Shown: one piece after another, positions 42,576-53,888 of the stretch
Layout: the number at the start of each line of letters is the position of its first letter
Position numbering within the stretch: the stretch's first letter is position 1
Assembly: GCA_002049455.2 (NCBI GenBank)
Contig: KV918953.1
Coordinates: 1 to 64,000 of the forward strand
Reading direction: 5' to 3'
DNA length: 64,000 nucleotides
Origin: Porphyra umbilicalis
Taxonomy: Eukaryota; Rhodophyta; Bangiophyceae; Bangiales; Bangiaceae
The notes under the pieces: generated by a model
Database searches by the model: none
What the model was told of the DNA's origin: nothing
The model's input: the letters and a program-made list of their open reading frames with translations, nothing else
Made by a program: the position numbers and the translations under genes

Positions 42576-42993
42576 TGTTGGACTGTGATGCTCGTCGCCG
42601 GCTCCACTGGCGGTTCGCGGATGCATGATGGTCGGTAACTCTTATGGTACCCCACATGGTATATTTGCAAGACGTGGTCAAGTTGCACACATTCGTGTTG
42701 GGTCATCTTGGGGCGTTACTTTTGGCATGTTTTGGATTTGATCTTCGCTTTGCTCTGGTGGCTTTCGATTTGGTGAGTGATTCGATTTGGTGCGAGGGCG
42801 TGGGCGTCGGTGTGGGCGCGAGAGGGGGGAGCACTTGGGACGGTGGGGACTATGTGAGAGGTGCTCTCGGTTGGGAGAGGCGGGCGAACTTTAGGGCAAC
42901 CAACAAAGCACGTTCGCGCACACACACACAAGCTCAAGCCACTCAACCACTTCACCGTGGTCCCCCAACCCCTATCCCCACTGCGCTTCAACA
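42576..42993 (+). repeat. Copia C 3' LTR
   Basis: 418 bp, TGTTGGACTG...TTCAACA, preceded by a purine tract. Confidence 0.93.
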
Positions 42994-44150
42994 CAGCGGT
43001 CATTGGCCACGACTGGGGAGTAGCAGGACAGGCGCCTCTTCCCCCCCCCGCTGCCCCCCCTATCGCATCGCAGCCGCCGACACTCCGCCAGCGGCCGAGT
43101 TTGTGGCGGCGGCGGCGCCACAAAGGAGCGCAGGCGGCTGTCGCGCCACCGGTGTTGCGTCGGTGCCCTCGCATCTGCTCACCGCTGGTCATGTGTACTC
43201 CTGCACAACGCCAGAGAGCGTCGGCACCGCGCGCAGCGTTGCCTAGACGGTAACGAGTTCGGCGCTCACCGTGTCGGCGGCATGCCAGGTAGCGAGGGAG
43301 CCACCCTAGCAGCGGGGAAGCCGCACAGCGGGTTGCCAGAAGAAGGGTTGGCGCGGTGCTGGCGCCATCGGTGGCGGCACGGCGCAGTGGTGGCGGCGAC
43401 GCGAGGCAGCTCCCACGTGCTGCGGCGGCTGCGGGGCGGACCGGCGTGACGCCGCCGACGTGGCAACCATCCGTGCGCGCGGCTGGCGATCGGGGGCGAC
43501 GGCGGTTGCGGCGGCAGCGGCGGCGGCCGAGTCGACGAGAACGCCGGAAGAGTGTGGGGGGGGAGCGCCGCCTTGATCCGGTGCCAACTCAGCCTGCGTT
43601 GATCGAGCACATCGGGACCACTGCAACGAGCACAAGGGCCGTATTCTCGCGATTCTTACCCACCCACGACTGCCATTGGAAAGTAAAGCGATTTTTTGGA
43701 CCGCATCGCGGTGGCGGATCCGCCATCGGATTGTGACTCCCGATGCCATCTGCGATGCGGGTTTTGCGATGGGGCGATGCCTATCAAAATGCCACGATGC
43801 GACTTGCGTCCAAAGAAGACGATGCGTGACATTCTTACGCCACGTCTGCATTGAGCTTGCCACGAGCGCCGAAGTCGGGCGACCTTGGCTGTCACGGAAA
43901 CATTGTTTCAGCATTGTGAAGCCCCGCTCGAGAGGGTCGCCCAGGACCACGCGTCGTCGCCTGGAATCACGAATCGCTCTCGTTCATGGGATTTTCATCG
44001 CGCACGTCCTAATATGGAGAGCAATCGAGTCCAGCAGGGGCATATGGCAGATGTCGAGGGCATCACATATTGGTCTCGCCGGAGTGCTATATAGGTTTTT
44101 TGTGGAACGACAGTGGCCGGTTACAGGAAGAATCGTGATTCGAGTCTGAA
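42994..44150. other. No gene recognised
   Basis: Mixed sequence; frames on both strands are short and of biased composition. Nothing can be named. Confidence 0.35.
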
Positions 44151-44151
44151 C

Positions 44152-44345
44152 CAGGCCTCACCAAGAGTGTTTCGGCAAGGGTATCACCCGAGTACATTTT
44201 TCTGGTATATACTCGTACCCGCAGGATACTTCGATGCGTCGCCCATACTCATACTCGGCGAATGCGACGTCCCCAGATACTCGCGACATCGGATCACCAA
44301 GGATATCCATGAGTTCTACCCATATTCTCAAGTCTGGCGAAGCCC
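44152..44345 (+). repeat. AT-rich dispersed repeat, copy 3
   Basis: Begins ACCAGGCCTCACCAAG and carries many ATACTC, GGTATATACTC, AGGATACTTCG and CCAGATACTC half-sites. It shares its end motif and half-sites with 5691-5765 and 12430-12590. Confidence 0.4.
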
Positions 44346-45045
44346 ACACCCTTGTCAGCTTGCATGGCAAAAATTGAAGTTCTTGGCGGAGGACTTCGAT
44401 AAATCTATCGATTAATTGAAAACTCTTTTTTTTCCACTACTCGAACATTAATCGATTTCTTTATTCAGGTTTCTTCTTTGCCCAACGCCGACTGGAGCAA
44501 CCGACGCCGAGGCATCCATCGTCACCTTTTACCATTCAGCGTCTGCATCTGTATTACAAGCGGACCCCGCCAGTGTACCGGTCCCGCCGCCGATGCCCCC
44601 AACACCCCAACAGGCGCCACCACCGGCACAGCTGGCCCCCGCAGCGACGGCGCGGCCTGTGGAGGTGGAGGGGGCGCCGGCGCCGCATATGGAACCGGCT
44701 GCGTCGCGGCTGATTGATCCCGCTTCGCGGCCGGCACCAGCCGCGTTCGCACTGGGGGCGGCCAGGCGGCGTTCGCGCCTGAAAAAGCAGCAGCCGCATC
44801 TCTGCCGGCCGCCGTCAGCCGCGAGGCGGCGCGCTGCCGCCCGTGGCCCATTAATTCATTGGATAAAATCAAAAGATTTAATCGCTGCCATTCATGCTGG
44901 ACAGCATTCTGCAGTGCGGCGCCCTAACTTTCTTTCATTCGAGGTGCGGGGACCGCCGGGGGGACAAGGGATTTGAAAACGACTTGATTTGGTTTCTGAC
45001 AGCAGAGCGTTACAATTTCTTTGGCCGAATCTCATCGCTATCCAA
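44346..45045. other. No gene recognised
   Basis: Begins AT-rich; a Pro/Ala-rich open frame runs across 44593-44976 on plus with no recognisable domain and a matching open frame on minus. Not called. Confidence 0.35.
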
Positions 45046-45090
45046 CCAATCACATGTCCCGGAATGCACGTACCATCTTTCTATATAAAT
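45046..45090 (+). promoter_or_regulatory. CCAAT and TATA motifs upstream of a hairpin
   Basis: AACCAATCACATGTCCCG at 45047-45064 and TATATAAAT at 45082-45090. The TATA start lies 30 bp upstream of 45112, inside the first pairs of the hairpin unit, which is the normal spacing to a transcription start for polymerase II. The CCAATCACATGTC motif also occurs at 14670 and, with a 4-bp insertion, at 33272. Confidence 0.45.
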
Positions 45091-45103
45091 TTGGCAGCGA
45101 GCA

Positions 45104-45214
45104 CTGCGGCGAAAAACCCAGTGTCAGCGAGGCACCCTCGGGGCCCGAGCGTAGGCGTGGAGCGCCGGAGCAGGGCTCCGAGGGTGCCGAGATGACACTG
45201 CGCTTTTCGCGCAG
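45104..45214 (+). ncRNA. Candidate structured RNA: long hairpin behind TATA box
   Basis: Two arms of about 41 bases (45104-45144 and 45175-45214) pair with few interruptions. The blocks CTGCG/CGCAG, GCGAAAA/TTTTCGC, CAGTGTCA/TGACACTG and GGCACCCTCGG/CCGAGGGTGCC occur in matching order. The 30-base loop holds a further small hairpin, GGCG-TGGAG-CGCC. It could be a microRNA-like precursor, a structural RNA, or the palindromic end of a mobile element. The structure is read directly from the sequence. The RNA-gene interpretation rests on the promoter motifs placed just upstream. Confidence 0.45.
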
Positions 45215-45433
45215 AGCGGAGCGTGGCTGCCTCTAAGATTTGCCCCGGGAAACGCTGCACGGCGCCTCTCAGGCGGCAGAGGTTAAAAGGTCAATCTCTA
45301 AATCTGGAAATGCACCTGGGAGCGCAGCACGTCGGCTCCCGCTGTGGTTCTTAAACCACTCGAGTGCACGATGTAGATGTGAAGGCAGCGCCTCGGAGGT
45401 TCGCGCTCCCCCCGCATGCCGAGCGGTCCCCCT

Positions 45434-45493
45434 AGCGGTCCCCCCGAAGAATAAATCGGATTATTCCAACTTATCGGCCCTGGGGGGACCGCT
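45434..45493. repeat. 12-bp inverted repeat, AGCGGTCCCCCC
   Basis: AGCGGTCCCCCC at 45434-45445 and GGGGGGACCGCT at 45482-45493 are perfect complements around a 36-base AT-rich loop. Further CGGTCCCCC copies flank it. It may be a small palindromic element or a stem-loop. Confidence 0.6.
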
Positions 45494-45540
45494 TACAGAG
45501 CGCCGGTCCCCCCGGCGGTCTCCCCCCAGGGATAACCACA

Positions 45541-45821
45541 TGAGCCTTCTGACAACTAAATACGTCCCGAAAACACAAGCTAACTGCACGATCCAGATTT
45601 TAATTCCACAAAAAGGCACACGCGTACCCGCGCGGAGAACAAACGTGGGCACCGACAGCCCAGAATTTCAAGGGTATATGTGGCGCCTTACAATAGAGTC
45701 CTCATTATCTGTGGCACCGAACATTTTTGTGTGCGACCCCCGACGGGCACCAGTAACTCGAGAGCTGTGCAACGCTGTCGTCGTTTCTTCGACGACTGAA
45801 ATTTCTGGTGGATTACACTAA
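45541..45821 (+). pseudogene. Coding fragment with GYMWRLTIESS
   Basis: An open stretch starting at an ATG (45541) encodes about 93 residues of even composition: KTQANCTIQILIPQKGTRV, then FQGYMWRLTIESSLS, then ending SSTTEISGGLH. The core GYMWR[L/V]TIESS recurs on the minus strand at about 46.5 kb with similar context, so this is part of a duplicated gene or element ORF. Family unknown. It may continue beyond the visible stop, since a plausible peptide stretch follows at 45.84-46.03 kb. Confidence 0.4.
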
Positions 45822-46029
45822 TACGTTCGATTTTGCAACATTTTGCGTACTCTGAGAATGCCTGAAGAAATGTTGAAGGACTTTTGGTGCAGATGTGCTT
45901 ACAGCAGGACTGTCCAATCCCCAGACAGGTTTTCGGGTCCAGTTCAAACGTTCGAGCGATGGAGAAAGCACGAGGCGGGCGTCTATGTTTTGTGTGTCGA
46001 GAAGCGGCGGTATCCAAGCGGGGCATCGA

Positions 46030-46325
46030 AACCCCTCCTCACCAACACGGCCACCCACCCCGCCGCGACGGCCACCCCCGCCGCCGCTCCCGCCGCCGAG
46101 ATGGTCACCCGGCCGTCCGAAACCGCCACCCGCCCCGCCGAGACGGCCGCCCCCCCCGCCGATTCGGCCACCCGCCCCGCCGAGACGGCCACCCCCGCCT
46201 CCGAGCCGGCCACCCTTGCCGCCGACATGGCCGCCTCCCCCGTCAATGTAGCCACCCCCCCCCCGTTAATGTGGCCACTCTCCCCGCCAATGAGGCCACC
46301 CCCCCTGCTGATGCGGGAAACCTCG
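46030..46325. repeat. 24-27-bp GC minisatellite
   Basis: Degenerate units around GCCACCCGCCCCGCCGAGAC lie between the two inverted coding fragments. On the minus strand they read as AVSAGRVA-type peptides. The units drift strongly towards the right end. Confidence 0.75.
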
Positions 46326-46329
46326 CCGG

Positions 46330-46620
46330 CGAGGCTGTCGACAGCCCCGGCGAGAAAGCGTCGCCGGCCAAGATAATTTCGATGACCTGGCTGAACGGCC
46401 TGAAATGGCGTGCACGCATCTCACGGATCAGGCACATGTCTGTAAGCCGGTTCACTGCATCAGCCTTGGGGACGCTGGACTGAACAATTTTCAAAGTGGG
46501 CAATCTAGGATCGAGCGACCTCAAAACATATGAGGATTCTATGGTAACGCGCCACATGTACCCGTGATACCCGCTGCGTCGCAGCAAAGTGGACCCCACA
46601 AAATAAAACAAATAGCCCCT
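46330..46620 (-). pseudogene. Coding fragment with GYMWRVTIESS (inverted copy)
   Basis: The minus strand encodes GYHGYMWRVTIESSYVLRS, then KIVQSSVPKADAVNRLTDM and ARHFRPFSQVIEIILAGDAF, an even, protein-like sequence leading into the minisatellite. It is related to the plus-strand fragment at 45.54-45.82 kb, giving an inverted, tail-to-tail arrangement. Chromovirus E inserted immediately beside it (46622). Not recognised. Confidence 0.4.
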
Positions 46621-46621
46621 C

Positions 46622-47015
46622 TGTAGCGTATCTCTGCTCCCAATTGGCAATTGGCCACGAGTAGCCCCCTTGACTGGCTGAATCCACGAATTTGTGTGAC
46701 TCAGCTTGTGGCAAGCCCTTTGGGTGGTTACTTCCACATTGTTCATTTTTTTGTTGTTTGTTTGCTTGCCTGTCTATCTGCTTGCCGGCACTCATTACGA
46801 TCGATTGATCTGATGGTCGATCGACCAGTGCCGTTGTTCGTAATAAACCACCGTGGGTCCGGGGTCGCCGTCGTGGGCGCCACCCGGCTCCTCATCGGAT
46901 GCCCTTTAACAAAAGGTCTTTCTTCCTGGCCGCGACGGCGATAGAACTCGCTTTATTGCTTGGCTACGGTCAATCTCAGTACACTCATAATTGAACTAAC
47001 GTTATTAATACCACT
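46622..47015 (+). repeat. Chromovirus E 5' LTR
   Basis: 394 bp, TGTAGCGTATCTC...TAATACCACT. It contains CCAATTGGCAATTGG and TACGATCGATTGATC palindromic stretches shared with the right copy. Confidence 0.93.
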
Positions 47016-47249
47016 TTTGGTCGAGCAGCAGGGGATACCCTCGCCTTCATCGTGCCTCGCGGCACGGTGTCCCCGAGAACTTTTTCGCTGCCTCGTCGCA
47101 TTGTGACGGTGTCGATACGGTCGCTTGGCGCGCGGGGCGTAAGCCGTCGACTTGTGGGCGTGGTGCCGGGGGCATCATAATTAAGATCTCCGACGTTGGC
47201 GCACAGGGCGTAAGCTAAGTCGGAAAACTTTGTTCAGGTCCCAGTAAGT

Positions 47250-48892
47250 CTACTGGTGGTACCGGCGGCACTCGGCGAGCCAGAGACGGCAAGTTGCCAG
47301 CTGGCTACCGGCCGCCGGGAGGGGGACAAGGCTCTGCTGCCGCCTCCGACGCCCCAACGGACGGTGCTCCAACTCCTCCCATCCCTGCGGATCAAGCCGC
47401 CTCTGGGCAGATGCAGGTGGTGTAGAGCCTGAAGGCGGCCGTTGAAGCACTTCAGCGACGCCTAACGGCCCAAGAACAGGCTAACGAGGCTCTGGCGCGA
47501 GCCAATGACAAGTTGGTCGACGACGTCGGGGCCCTGCGCAAGGTCGACTCTCATGAGGAGGAACGCCGTGTGGCTAAGGCTCGCCGCCAGTCGGGCGACA
47601 AAACCAAGGATGTCAAGAAGACGAGAAAGGTGATTAAGGACAAGTCCGTCCGCAAGGAGGCTCCGGCTACCGCCGCGCTTTCCTCATATTCCGACGATTC
47701 CGCCTCTGGGCCAAGCCCGACGTCGTCAGACGACGACAACCCGAACGCGACGGACACGTCCTCTTCGGACGATGGCCACGGGCCCCCAGGCCCGCCGTCG
47801 CCCCCAAGTGGGTCCTCACTGAGCGATAGCTCGAGCGAGTCGGACGCGTCCGCGCGCGAGCGCCCCGCGCCCCCCACCAAACGGAGGGAGCGACTTGAAA
47901 AAGCCGATAGGATCAAGGTGATCCGCCCGGCTTATAGCCGCTTCAAGACACTCCTGGACTACAGGACGTACTTCCTGATCCGCGGTCAACTGACGTATAC
48001 GCCTAAAGAGGCACAGCGGTCGCACCGTCTCAAAAAACGTTTGGACGGAGCGTTCCATGGGCAACAGCCATTCACGGGAGCCCCGCCCTTGGGCATCTTC
48101 ACGTTCTTGACGACCTTTCGCCGCGCCTGCGTCGCGGCTGGGCTGACGCACGGTCAAGCCCTTCCGCTGATGCTCTTTCGACTAGCCAGCAACGCCAAGA
48201 TGGCCTTCACCGGCGCGCGTAACCGCACCTTCGGACGTAAGCGTTATGCCATCCGTACATACGGAGATGCCGTCAACTGGCTTCTTTCAAAGTATGCGAC
48301 GCACGCAACCATGGCTAACGCCAATCAAGATATCATTACGATGAAGCAACAAGACAACGAGGCGCCCACGGCCTTTGGTCATCGCGTGGAAACGCAATGC
48401 GACGTCCTGAACGGTTTGTTCGACGTCCAAGACGTTCAGGACGTCTTCATCACTGGTCTTTCGGACCTTGTGCAAGCGCACGTCCGGGTCCTGAACGACC
48501 AGTTCCCGGACCGAACCCTGTCCGAGACGGTCGCCACCGCCCAGATGTACTAGGACGGTACTAACAAGTTGCGTTTGCAACTCAAGATTACCCGCCCAAC
48601 TGCTATCAAAGTCGCGTACGCGACACAAGACCAGCGGACGACGACGGAACGACCGTTCACACCGGTTCGTACCCCGCCGCCCCCTCGGGCCGCCGTCGCT
48701 CAAGCCAATCGGGCTGACATATGTTATAACTGTAACAAGCCGAGACACTTCGCCGCACAGTGTTCCGAGCCTTATCGCCCTCGCAAGCGTCGGCAACCGC
48801 CTATTGGCGTTCATGCCCTCGCCGACGGTAACGTCGAAGAAGACGAGATCGAACATCCGACCGACGCCGTGGACGACTCGAAAAACGTCTAG
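47250..48892 (+). pseudogene. Chromovirus E gag region
   Basis: A predicted coiled coil (LKAAVEALQRRLTAQEQ and onward, about 47430-47540) is followed by a Lys-rich and a Ser/Asp-rich linker. The gag core comes next, around TYFLIRGQLTYTPKEAQR, FLTTFRRACVAAGLTH and DVQDVFITGLSDLVQAHV. A zinc knuckle CYNCNKPRHFAAQC lies near 48.73 kb, and the region ends acidic. Gag of this class forms the particle core and binds RNA through the knuckle. The main open frame is 47513-48553. Fossil. Confidence 0.85.
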
Positions 48893-48897
48893 GCCGG

Positions 48898-49500
48898 GTG
48901 CCCGACTTGGGGTTGCCCGGCGGAACGCGAAAGCGTACGGTGACAAGACTCTTACGTCGTGCCCATCGGCACTACGAGATCGCAGCCACGTTTGGCCCAT
49001 GCCTGCGCGTAAAGCGAAGTGGCCGCCCAGTCTTAGACACGGGCGCCGGGGTGAACATGGTGCGAACTAGTGTTCTCCCTTTGAAATGGATGGCTTACGC
49101 CGAAGAGTTGACCACGCTTCCGCGCATCCGAGATGCAAACAACAATCGTCTCGTGACGAAGAATGCCATACATCTGTATGTACACACCGGAGGTGTGCGT
49201 CTATTTGACCGATTCCTCGTTTCCGACAACTTGTCAGTTCCGTGCATTCTTGGCACCGAGTTCATTGAACAAAACATCGAGGGCATCTTGCCGCGCTTGC
49301 GCAAGATCGTCTGGCAAGAGCACGTGCGCTGCACGGAGGAACTACCTCGGCCAACGCCGATCTTAGCTTGTCTGAACGACAGCGCGTGGGACCGCCACTG
49401 GCAAGTTAGAGCCGCTCGGTTCGAGCCTGCAAACAGGTGCGTGTCAACGGACACAAGGTGGAGTGGATTATGGCCACGTGCGACACCCCTGGCATGGTGA
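48898..49500 (+). pseudogene. Chromovirus E aspartic protease region
   Basis: A retroviral-type protease: active-site block VLDTGAGVNMVRTSVL (about 49.03 kb) and, about 75 residues on, FLVSDNLSVPCILGTEFIE, the usual second hydrophobic block. It cuts the polyprotein in the particle. It lies between gag and reverse transcriptase as in all Ty3/gypsy elements. Fossil. Confidence 0.85.
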
Positions 49501-51062
49501 CGATCACACCGAACATTCGGTTCTGCCGACACAAGTCCATGGCAGTCGCCCGCGGCATAGTCATCGTCAAGCCGGACGAACCATTCTTGGTCAAGTTATG
49601 CAACTTTGACAAGGACCAAGTGTTTGTTCGCAAGAACTCAACCTTGGGGTTCGCAGAGCCCTACCAAGAGCCGATGCTTTCCGCCGTTTTGGATGACAAT
49701 AATCCAAAGGGTGGAACCAATAACTCATCGGACGGCGCGAGTCGTGACCCACTCGAGGATCTCGACCTGAGTGAAGCACCCGAGTACCTGCACAAGCAGA
49801 TTCGTGACATGCTTGAGACGCATTCGTCTATGTGGGATGGAACCCTTGGCGTCATCCGTGCTACGAAGCACGCCATCGTCACTTCTCCCGACGCTCTGCC
49901 CATACGGGCCCAACCCTACCGGACCGGGCCGTTCAAATGGCAGATCATCGCTGATCAGATCAACAAGATGTTGAAGCTCAACGTCATTGCCCCTAGCCAT
50001 AGTGCTTGGGCAAGCCCTGTGGTAATCGTACCAAAGAAGAACGGCAAAGCCCGATTCTGTGTCGACTATGGTCTGTTAAACAACATCACCAAGAAAGACG
50101 CTTATCCCTTGCCTCGAATGGAGGACTGACTCTACTCCTTGGGAGATGCCCAGGTGTTCACGTCTCTCGACTGCACCGCGGGATACTGGCAAGTACCCTT
50201 ACGCAAGGACGACCAAGAGAAGACACCGTTCACGACGCACTGTGGTATATACCACTGGTTATCCATGCCTTTCTGCTTGACGAACGCACCCGCTACCTTT
50301 CAGCGCGCATTGGATATTATCCTCTCGGGCTTGAAGTGGCAGATATGCCTTGTCTACTTAGACGATGTCATCATCTTCTCCGCAAACGCGGAACAACACG
50401 TCAAAGACGTTGACACGGTTCTTCACTGTCTCCGCGAAGCCGGGGTTACCCTCAACTTGGAAAAGTGCACGTGGTTCTCCGATGAGGTCGAATACCTAGG
50501 ACACATTGTCCGCCCCGGGCATCTGGACGTGCACAACAAGAACGTGGATGCTCTGAAGCACGCCAAGTTCCCAACGACGAAGACCCAGCTGAAAAGCTTT
50601 TTGGGCATGTGCAACGTCTATCGACGGTTTGTCAAAGACTTTGCCAAGCGAGCAAAGCCCCTGAACGCCCTGACTAGGGCCGAGATCCCACCGGATCTAC
50701 CACCACCAACGGACGTGGCTATCGTCGCATTCGAAGACATTCGAAACGCACTATTGTGCACACCGGTACTCGCCTTACCAAAGGCCAATCGGAATCTCGT
50801 CGTTGACGTTGACGCATGCGCCGACCAAGTTGTTTGTACCCTTCTGCAGGAGGAGCCGGACGAACTGCTTCATCCTGTCGGATACTGGAGCCGAGGACTC
50901 ACTGCTGCAGAGCAAAAGTACCTCACCACGGAGCGATAATGCCTCGGCGTCGTGTGGGCTGTCCTCAAGTTGAGGCACTTTCTCTATGGGCAACGGTTCC
51001 TCATCCGAACGGATCTTTAAGCATTTAGCTGGATCTACAGCACGACCGACTCAAGCAGACGC
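49501..51062 (+). pseudogene. Chromovirus E reverse transcriptase and RNase H
   Basis: Reverse transcriptase with ASPVVIVPKKNGKARFCVDY, FTSLDCTAGYWQVPLRKDD, TNAPATFQRALDIILSG, the polymerase motif VYLDDVIIFS and FLGMCNVYRRFVKDF. RNase H follows with NLVVDVDACADQVVCTLLQE and HPVGYWSRGLTAAEQKY. It makes double-stranded DNA from element RNA in the particle. The main open frames are 49437-50129 and 50139-50939. Fossil. Confidence 0.92.
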
Positions 51063-52650
51063 TTGATGCGATGGCGACTTCGCCTTTCCAAATACACATT
51101 CGATATGGTTTATAAACCAGGTGCATTTTACCACTTGCCCGACTTCCTGTCGCGCGCCTCTACGGTGGCGCCGCCAGAAGATATCCATGATGATATACCT
51201 TGTCTAGCACTGGCCGAGACGGCCAACGGCTTAAGAACGAGGAGGTACACGGGTACCGACACACCGGAACCGGTGGAATTCGACGATGTTGTCGAAGCAC
51301 AACAAACAGACGACTTCTGCGTCGAGATGTCCACTCGCGTGAAGCGCGGAACGGCCAAGGCCTTCTTCCGCGATGAGCATCACGCTCTGTACCGCCGTGC
51401 GCCTTACGGCAATCAACTGGTTATTCCAAAGTCTCTACGCGAACGCGTGTTGACCCTCGAGCACCACGCAACCGTGGCCGCCCATCCTGGTATGAAACGG
51501 ATGTATTACACAATGCGTAAGGCATACTACTGGCCTTCAATGGTGACGGATATTCATTTGACCATCTCCGAATGCACAACGTGTGCGCAAAATCGCCTCG
51601 CCTTGCGGCAAAAAACCACGCCCTTGACCCTGTTCCAGGCTACCGAGCCTCTCACGGAGCTGTCCGTTGACATCTTTGGGCCCATTCCGGCGTTCAAGAA
51701 GGGCAACGGCTTCATCTTGGTCATCACCGACCGCTTCGCCAAGCTCACCAAGTGCGTCGCCTTGCGGCGAATCACGGCCATGTCCGTGGCGTCAGCCATC
51801 ATCGACGCGTGGGTGTCAGCCTACGGGCCACCGGACCGGATCCTATCGGACCAAGGGCCCCAGTTCATGTCGAACGTCTTCATCGCTGTGATGAAAATGC
51901 TTGGCATTGAAACGGTTCGCACCACGGCGTATCATCCCCAAACCAATGGGCAAGTTGAACGGTACAACCGTACTATGGCTACTCAGCTGCGAAGCTACGT
52001 CGCCGACGACCCATCACGATGGGACGAGCTACTCCCGGTAATCACCATGGCATATAATAGCCATCCACACCGTTCTACGGATATCACTTCATTTGAGCTC
52101 GTTATCCCGAGACGGATCCCCAACCTCACGGTTCGCAACTTGTCCCCGGGCACTCCGCTGACCAATAAGGGACCGCTCAAAGACGGGTCACCCCTAGCAC
52201 GAAAACGCGTGTTTATGGCCCACCTGCGCAAGCAGATCCCCATCGTAGTCGAGGCCTCGCGTAAGACCCAACAACGTTACAAATGTAACTTCGACCATCG
52301 GGTCACAACCCGCAATGCGGACGTCAATATCGGCGACTACGTATCCACGACCAACCACGATCGGAAAAATACGCTGCAAAGCAAAGCCATCTGACGCTTC
52401 GTGGTCATCGACGCAGACGCGGATGCCTCCACGTTTGTCATTGACACTGACGGGGAGGAAAAACGTGTCAGCAGTGACCATGTCACCTCAGCTCCTCGTC
52501 CAACGACGACAAACACGGTTGCACACTCCCTGCTAGATGGTCTTGACCACCGCAAGCCACCCCCGGCAACTGCCGATGAGTATGTGGTTGACAAACTCTT
52601 AGGCTTACGCCAGACTGGCGTCAGCTATAGCGCTAAGGTGCGCTGATTCG
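51063..52650 (+). pseudogene. Chromovirus E integrase and chromodomain region
   Basis: A zinc-binding H2C2 domain (HHATVAAHPGMKRMYY, ECTTCAQN), then the core with LSVDIFGPIPAF, ILSDQGPQFMSNVF and AYHPQTNGQVERYNR, then a C-terminal part with IGDYVSTTNH and, near 52.6 kb, a chromodomain-like stretch (EYVVDKLLGLRQTG then YGSKFDTWQPLKNF). Chromodomains in this clade steer integration to marked chromatin. The main open frame is 51063-52394. The 3' part is repeated at 52.96-53.88 kb. Fossil. Confidence 0.9.
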
Positions 52651-52958
52651 ACTACGGGTCGAAATTCGACACCTGGCAGCCCCTGAAGAACTTCCCATGC
52701 AACCTGGTTGTGCGCTTCCTTCGACAGAAAAAGAAGCATGTACAGGGGTACGAGTGGCAATCGCCAACACGGCGAAGTCGCCGACAAGCCGGGCTCACAA
52801 CCGTAGCCAACATAGTCATGGACTCCACGTGGATACCCACTATCCAACATGTCTATGATACCGGTGACGGAGATATCCATGCCAATGTCTCGTGGACAGA
52901 TTCAACTACCGCCGCCGCAATTAAGTAAGTAACTCCTGTCGCGTGGCTCAAGTCGACC

Positions 52959-53880
52959 TTGCCGTCCATGGCGTATAATAGCCAACCACATCGGTCGACG
53001 GGCATCGCCCCATTTGAGCTCGTTATCGCAAGGCGGATCCCCAACTTCACGGTTCGCAACTGGCCCCCGGGCACTCCGCTTACAAACAAGGGAACGCTCA
53101 AGGACGGGTCACCCCTAGCACACAAACGCGTGTTTATGGCCCACCTGCGCAAGCAGATCCCCATCGTAGTCGAGGCCTTGCGTAAGACGTAACAACGTTA
53201 CAAATGTAACTTCGACCATCGGGTCACAACCCGCAATGCGGACGTCAATATCGGCGACTACGTATACACGACCAACCACGATCGGCAAAAATAGCTGCAA
53301 AGCAAAGCCATCTGACGCTTCGTGGTCATCGACGCAGACGCGGATGCCTCCACGTTTGTCATTGACACTGATGGGGAGGAAAAACGTGTCAGCAGTGACC
53401 ATGTCACCCCAGCTCCTCGTCCAACGACGACGGACACGGTTCCACACCCCCTGCAAGATGGTCTAGAACAACGCAAGTCACTCCTCGCAACTGCCGATGA
53501 GTATGTGATCGACAAACTCCCAGGCATACGCCAGACGGGTTACAGCTATAAAGCTAAGGTGCGCTGATTCGAATACGGGTCGAAATTCGACACCTGGGAA
53601 CCCCTGGAGAACCTCCCCCGCAACCTGGTGGTGCGTTTACTTTGACAGAAGAAGAAGCATGTACCGGGGTACGAGTGGAAAACGGCAACGCGACAAAGTC
53701 GCCGACAGGCCAGGCTCACAACCGTGGCCAACATCGTCATGGACTCCACGTGGATACCCACTATCTAACATGTCCATGTCATCGGCGACGGAGTTATCCA
53801 TGCCGACGTCTCGTGGACAGAGTCAAGTACAGCCGTCGCAATTAAGGAAGTAATTCCTGTCGCGTGGCTCAATTCTACTC
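52959..53880 (+). repeat. Tandem second copy of the pol 3' end
   Basis: 52959-53880 repeats 52041-52958 with an offset of about 918 bp: integrase tail, VIDADADASTFVIDTDGEE, chromodomain-like stretch and the segment after it. Identity is about 90% by eye. Both copies lie inside chromovirus E. Confidence 0.85.
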
Positions 53881-53888
53881 TGCTGTCC

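Larger units (their letters stand above)
38036..42993 (+). mobile_element. Ty1/copia element C, both LTRs present
   Basis: A 4,958-bp copia element with 418-bp LTRs at 38036-38453 and 42576-42993 that differ at about ten positions. The flanks CCGCG and CAGCG are a near-match duplication. After the 5' LTR is a primer-binding-like GTTCATAGGCCCAGAG; before the 3' LTR is GCAAGGAGGAG. It has gag at 38615-39463, then protease, integrase, reverse transcriptase and RNase H to 42540. Layout and length are typical of a complete copia element. It is broken, with about three breaks. It is the closest relative of copia B in this window. Confidence 0.95.
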
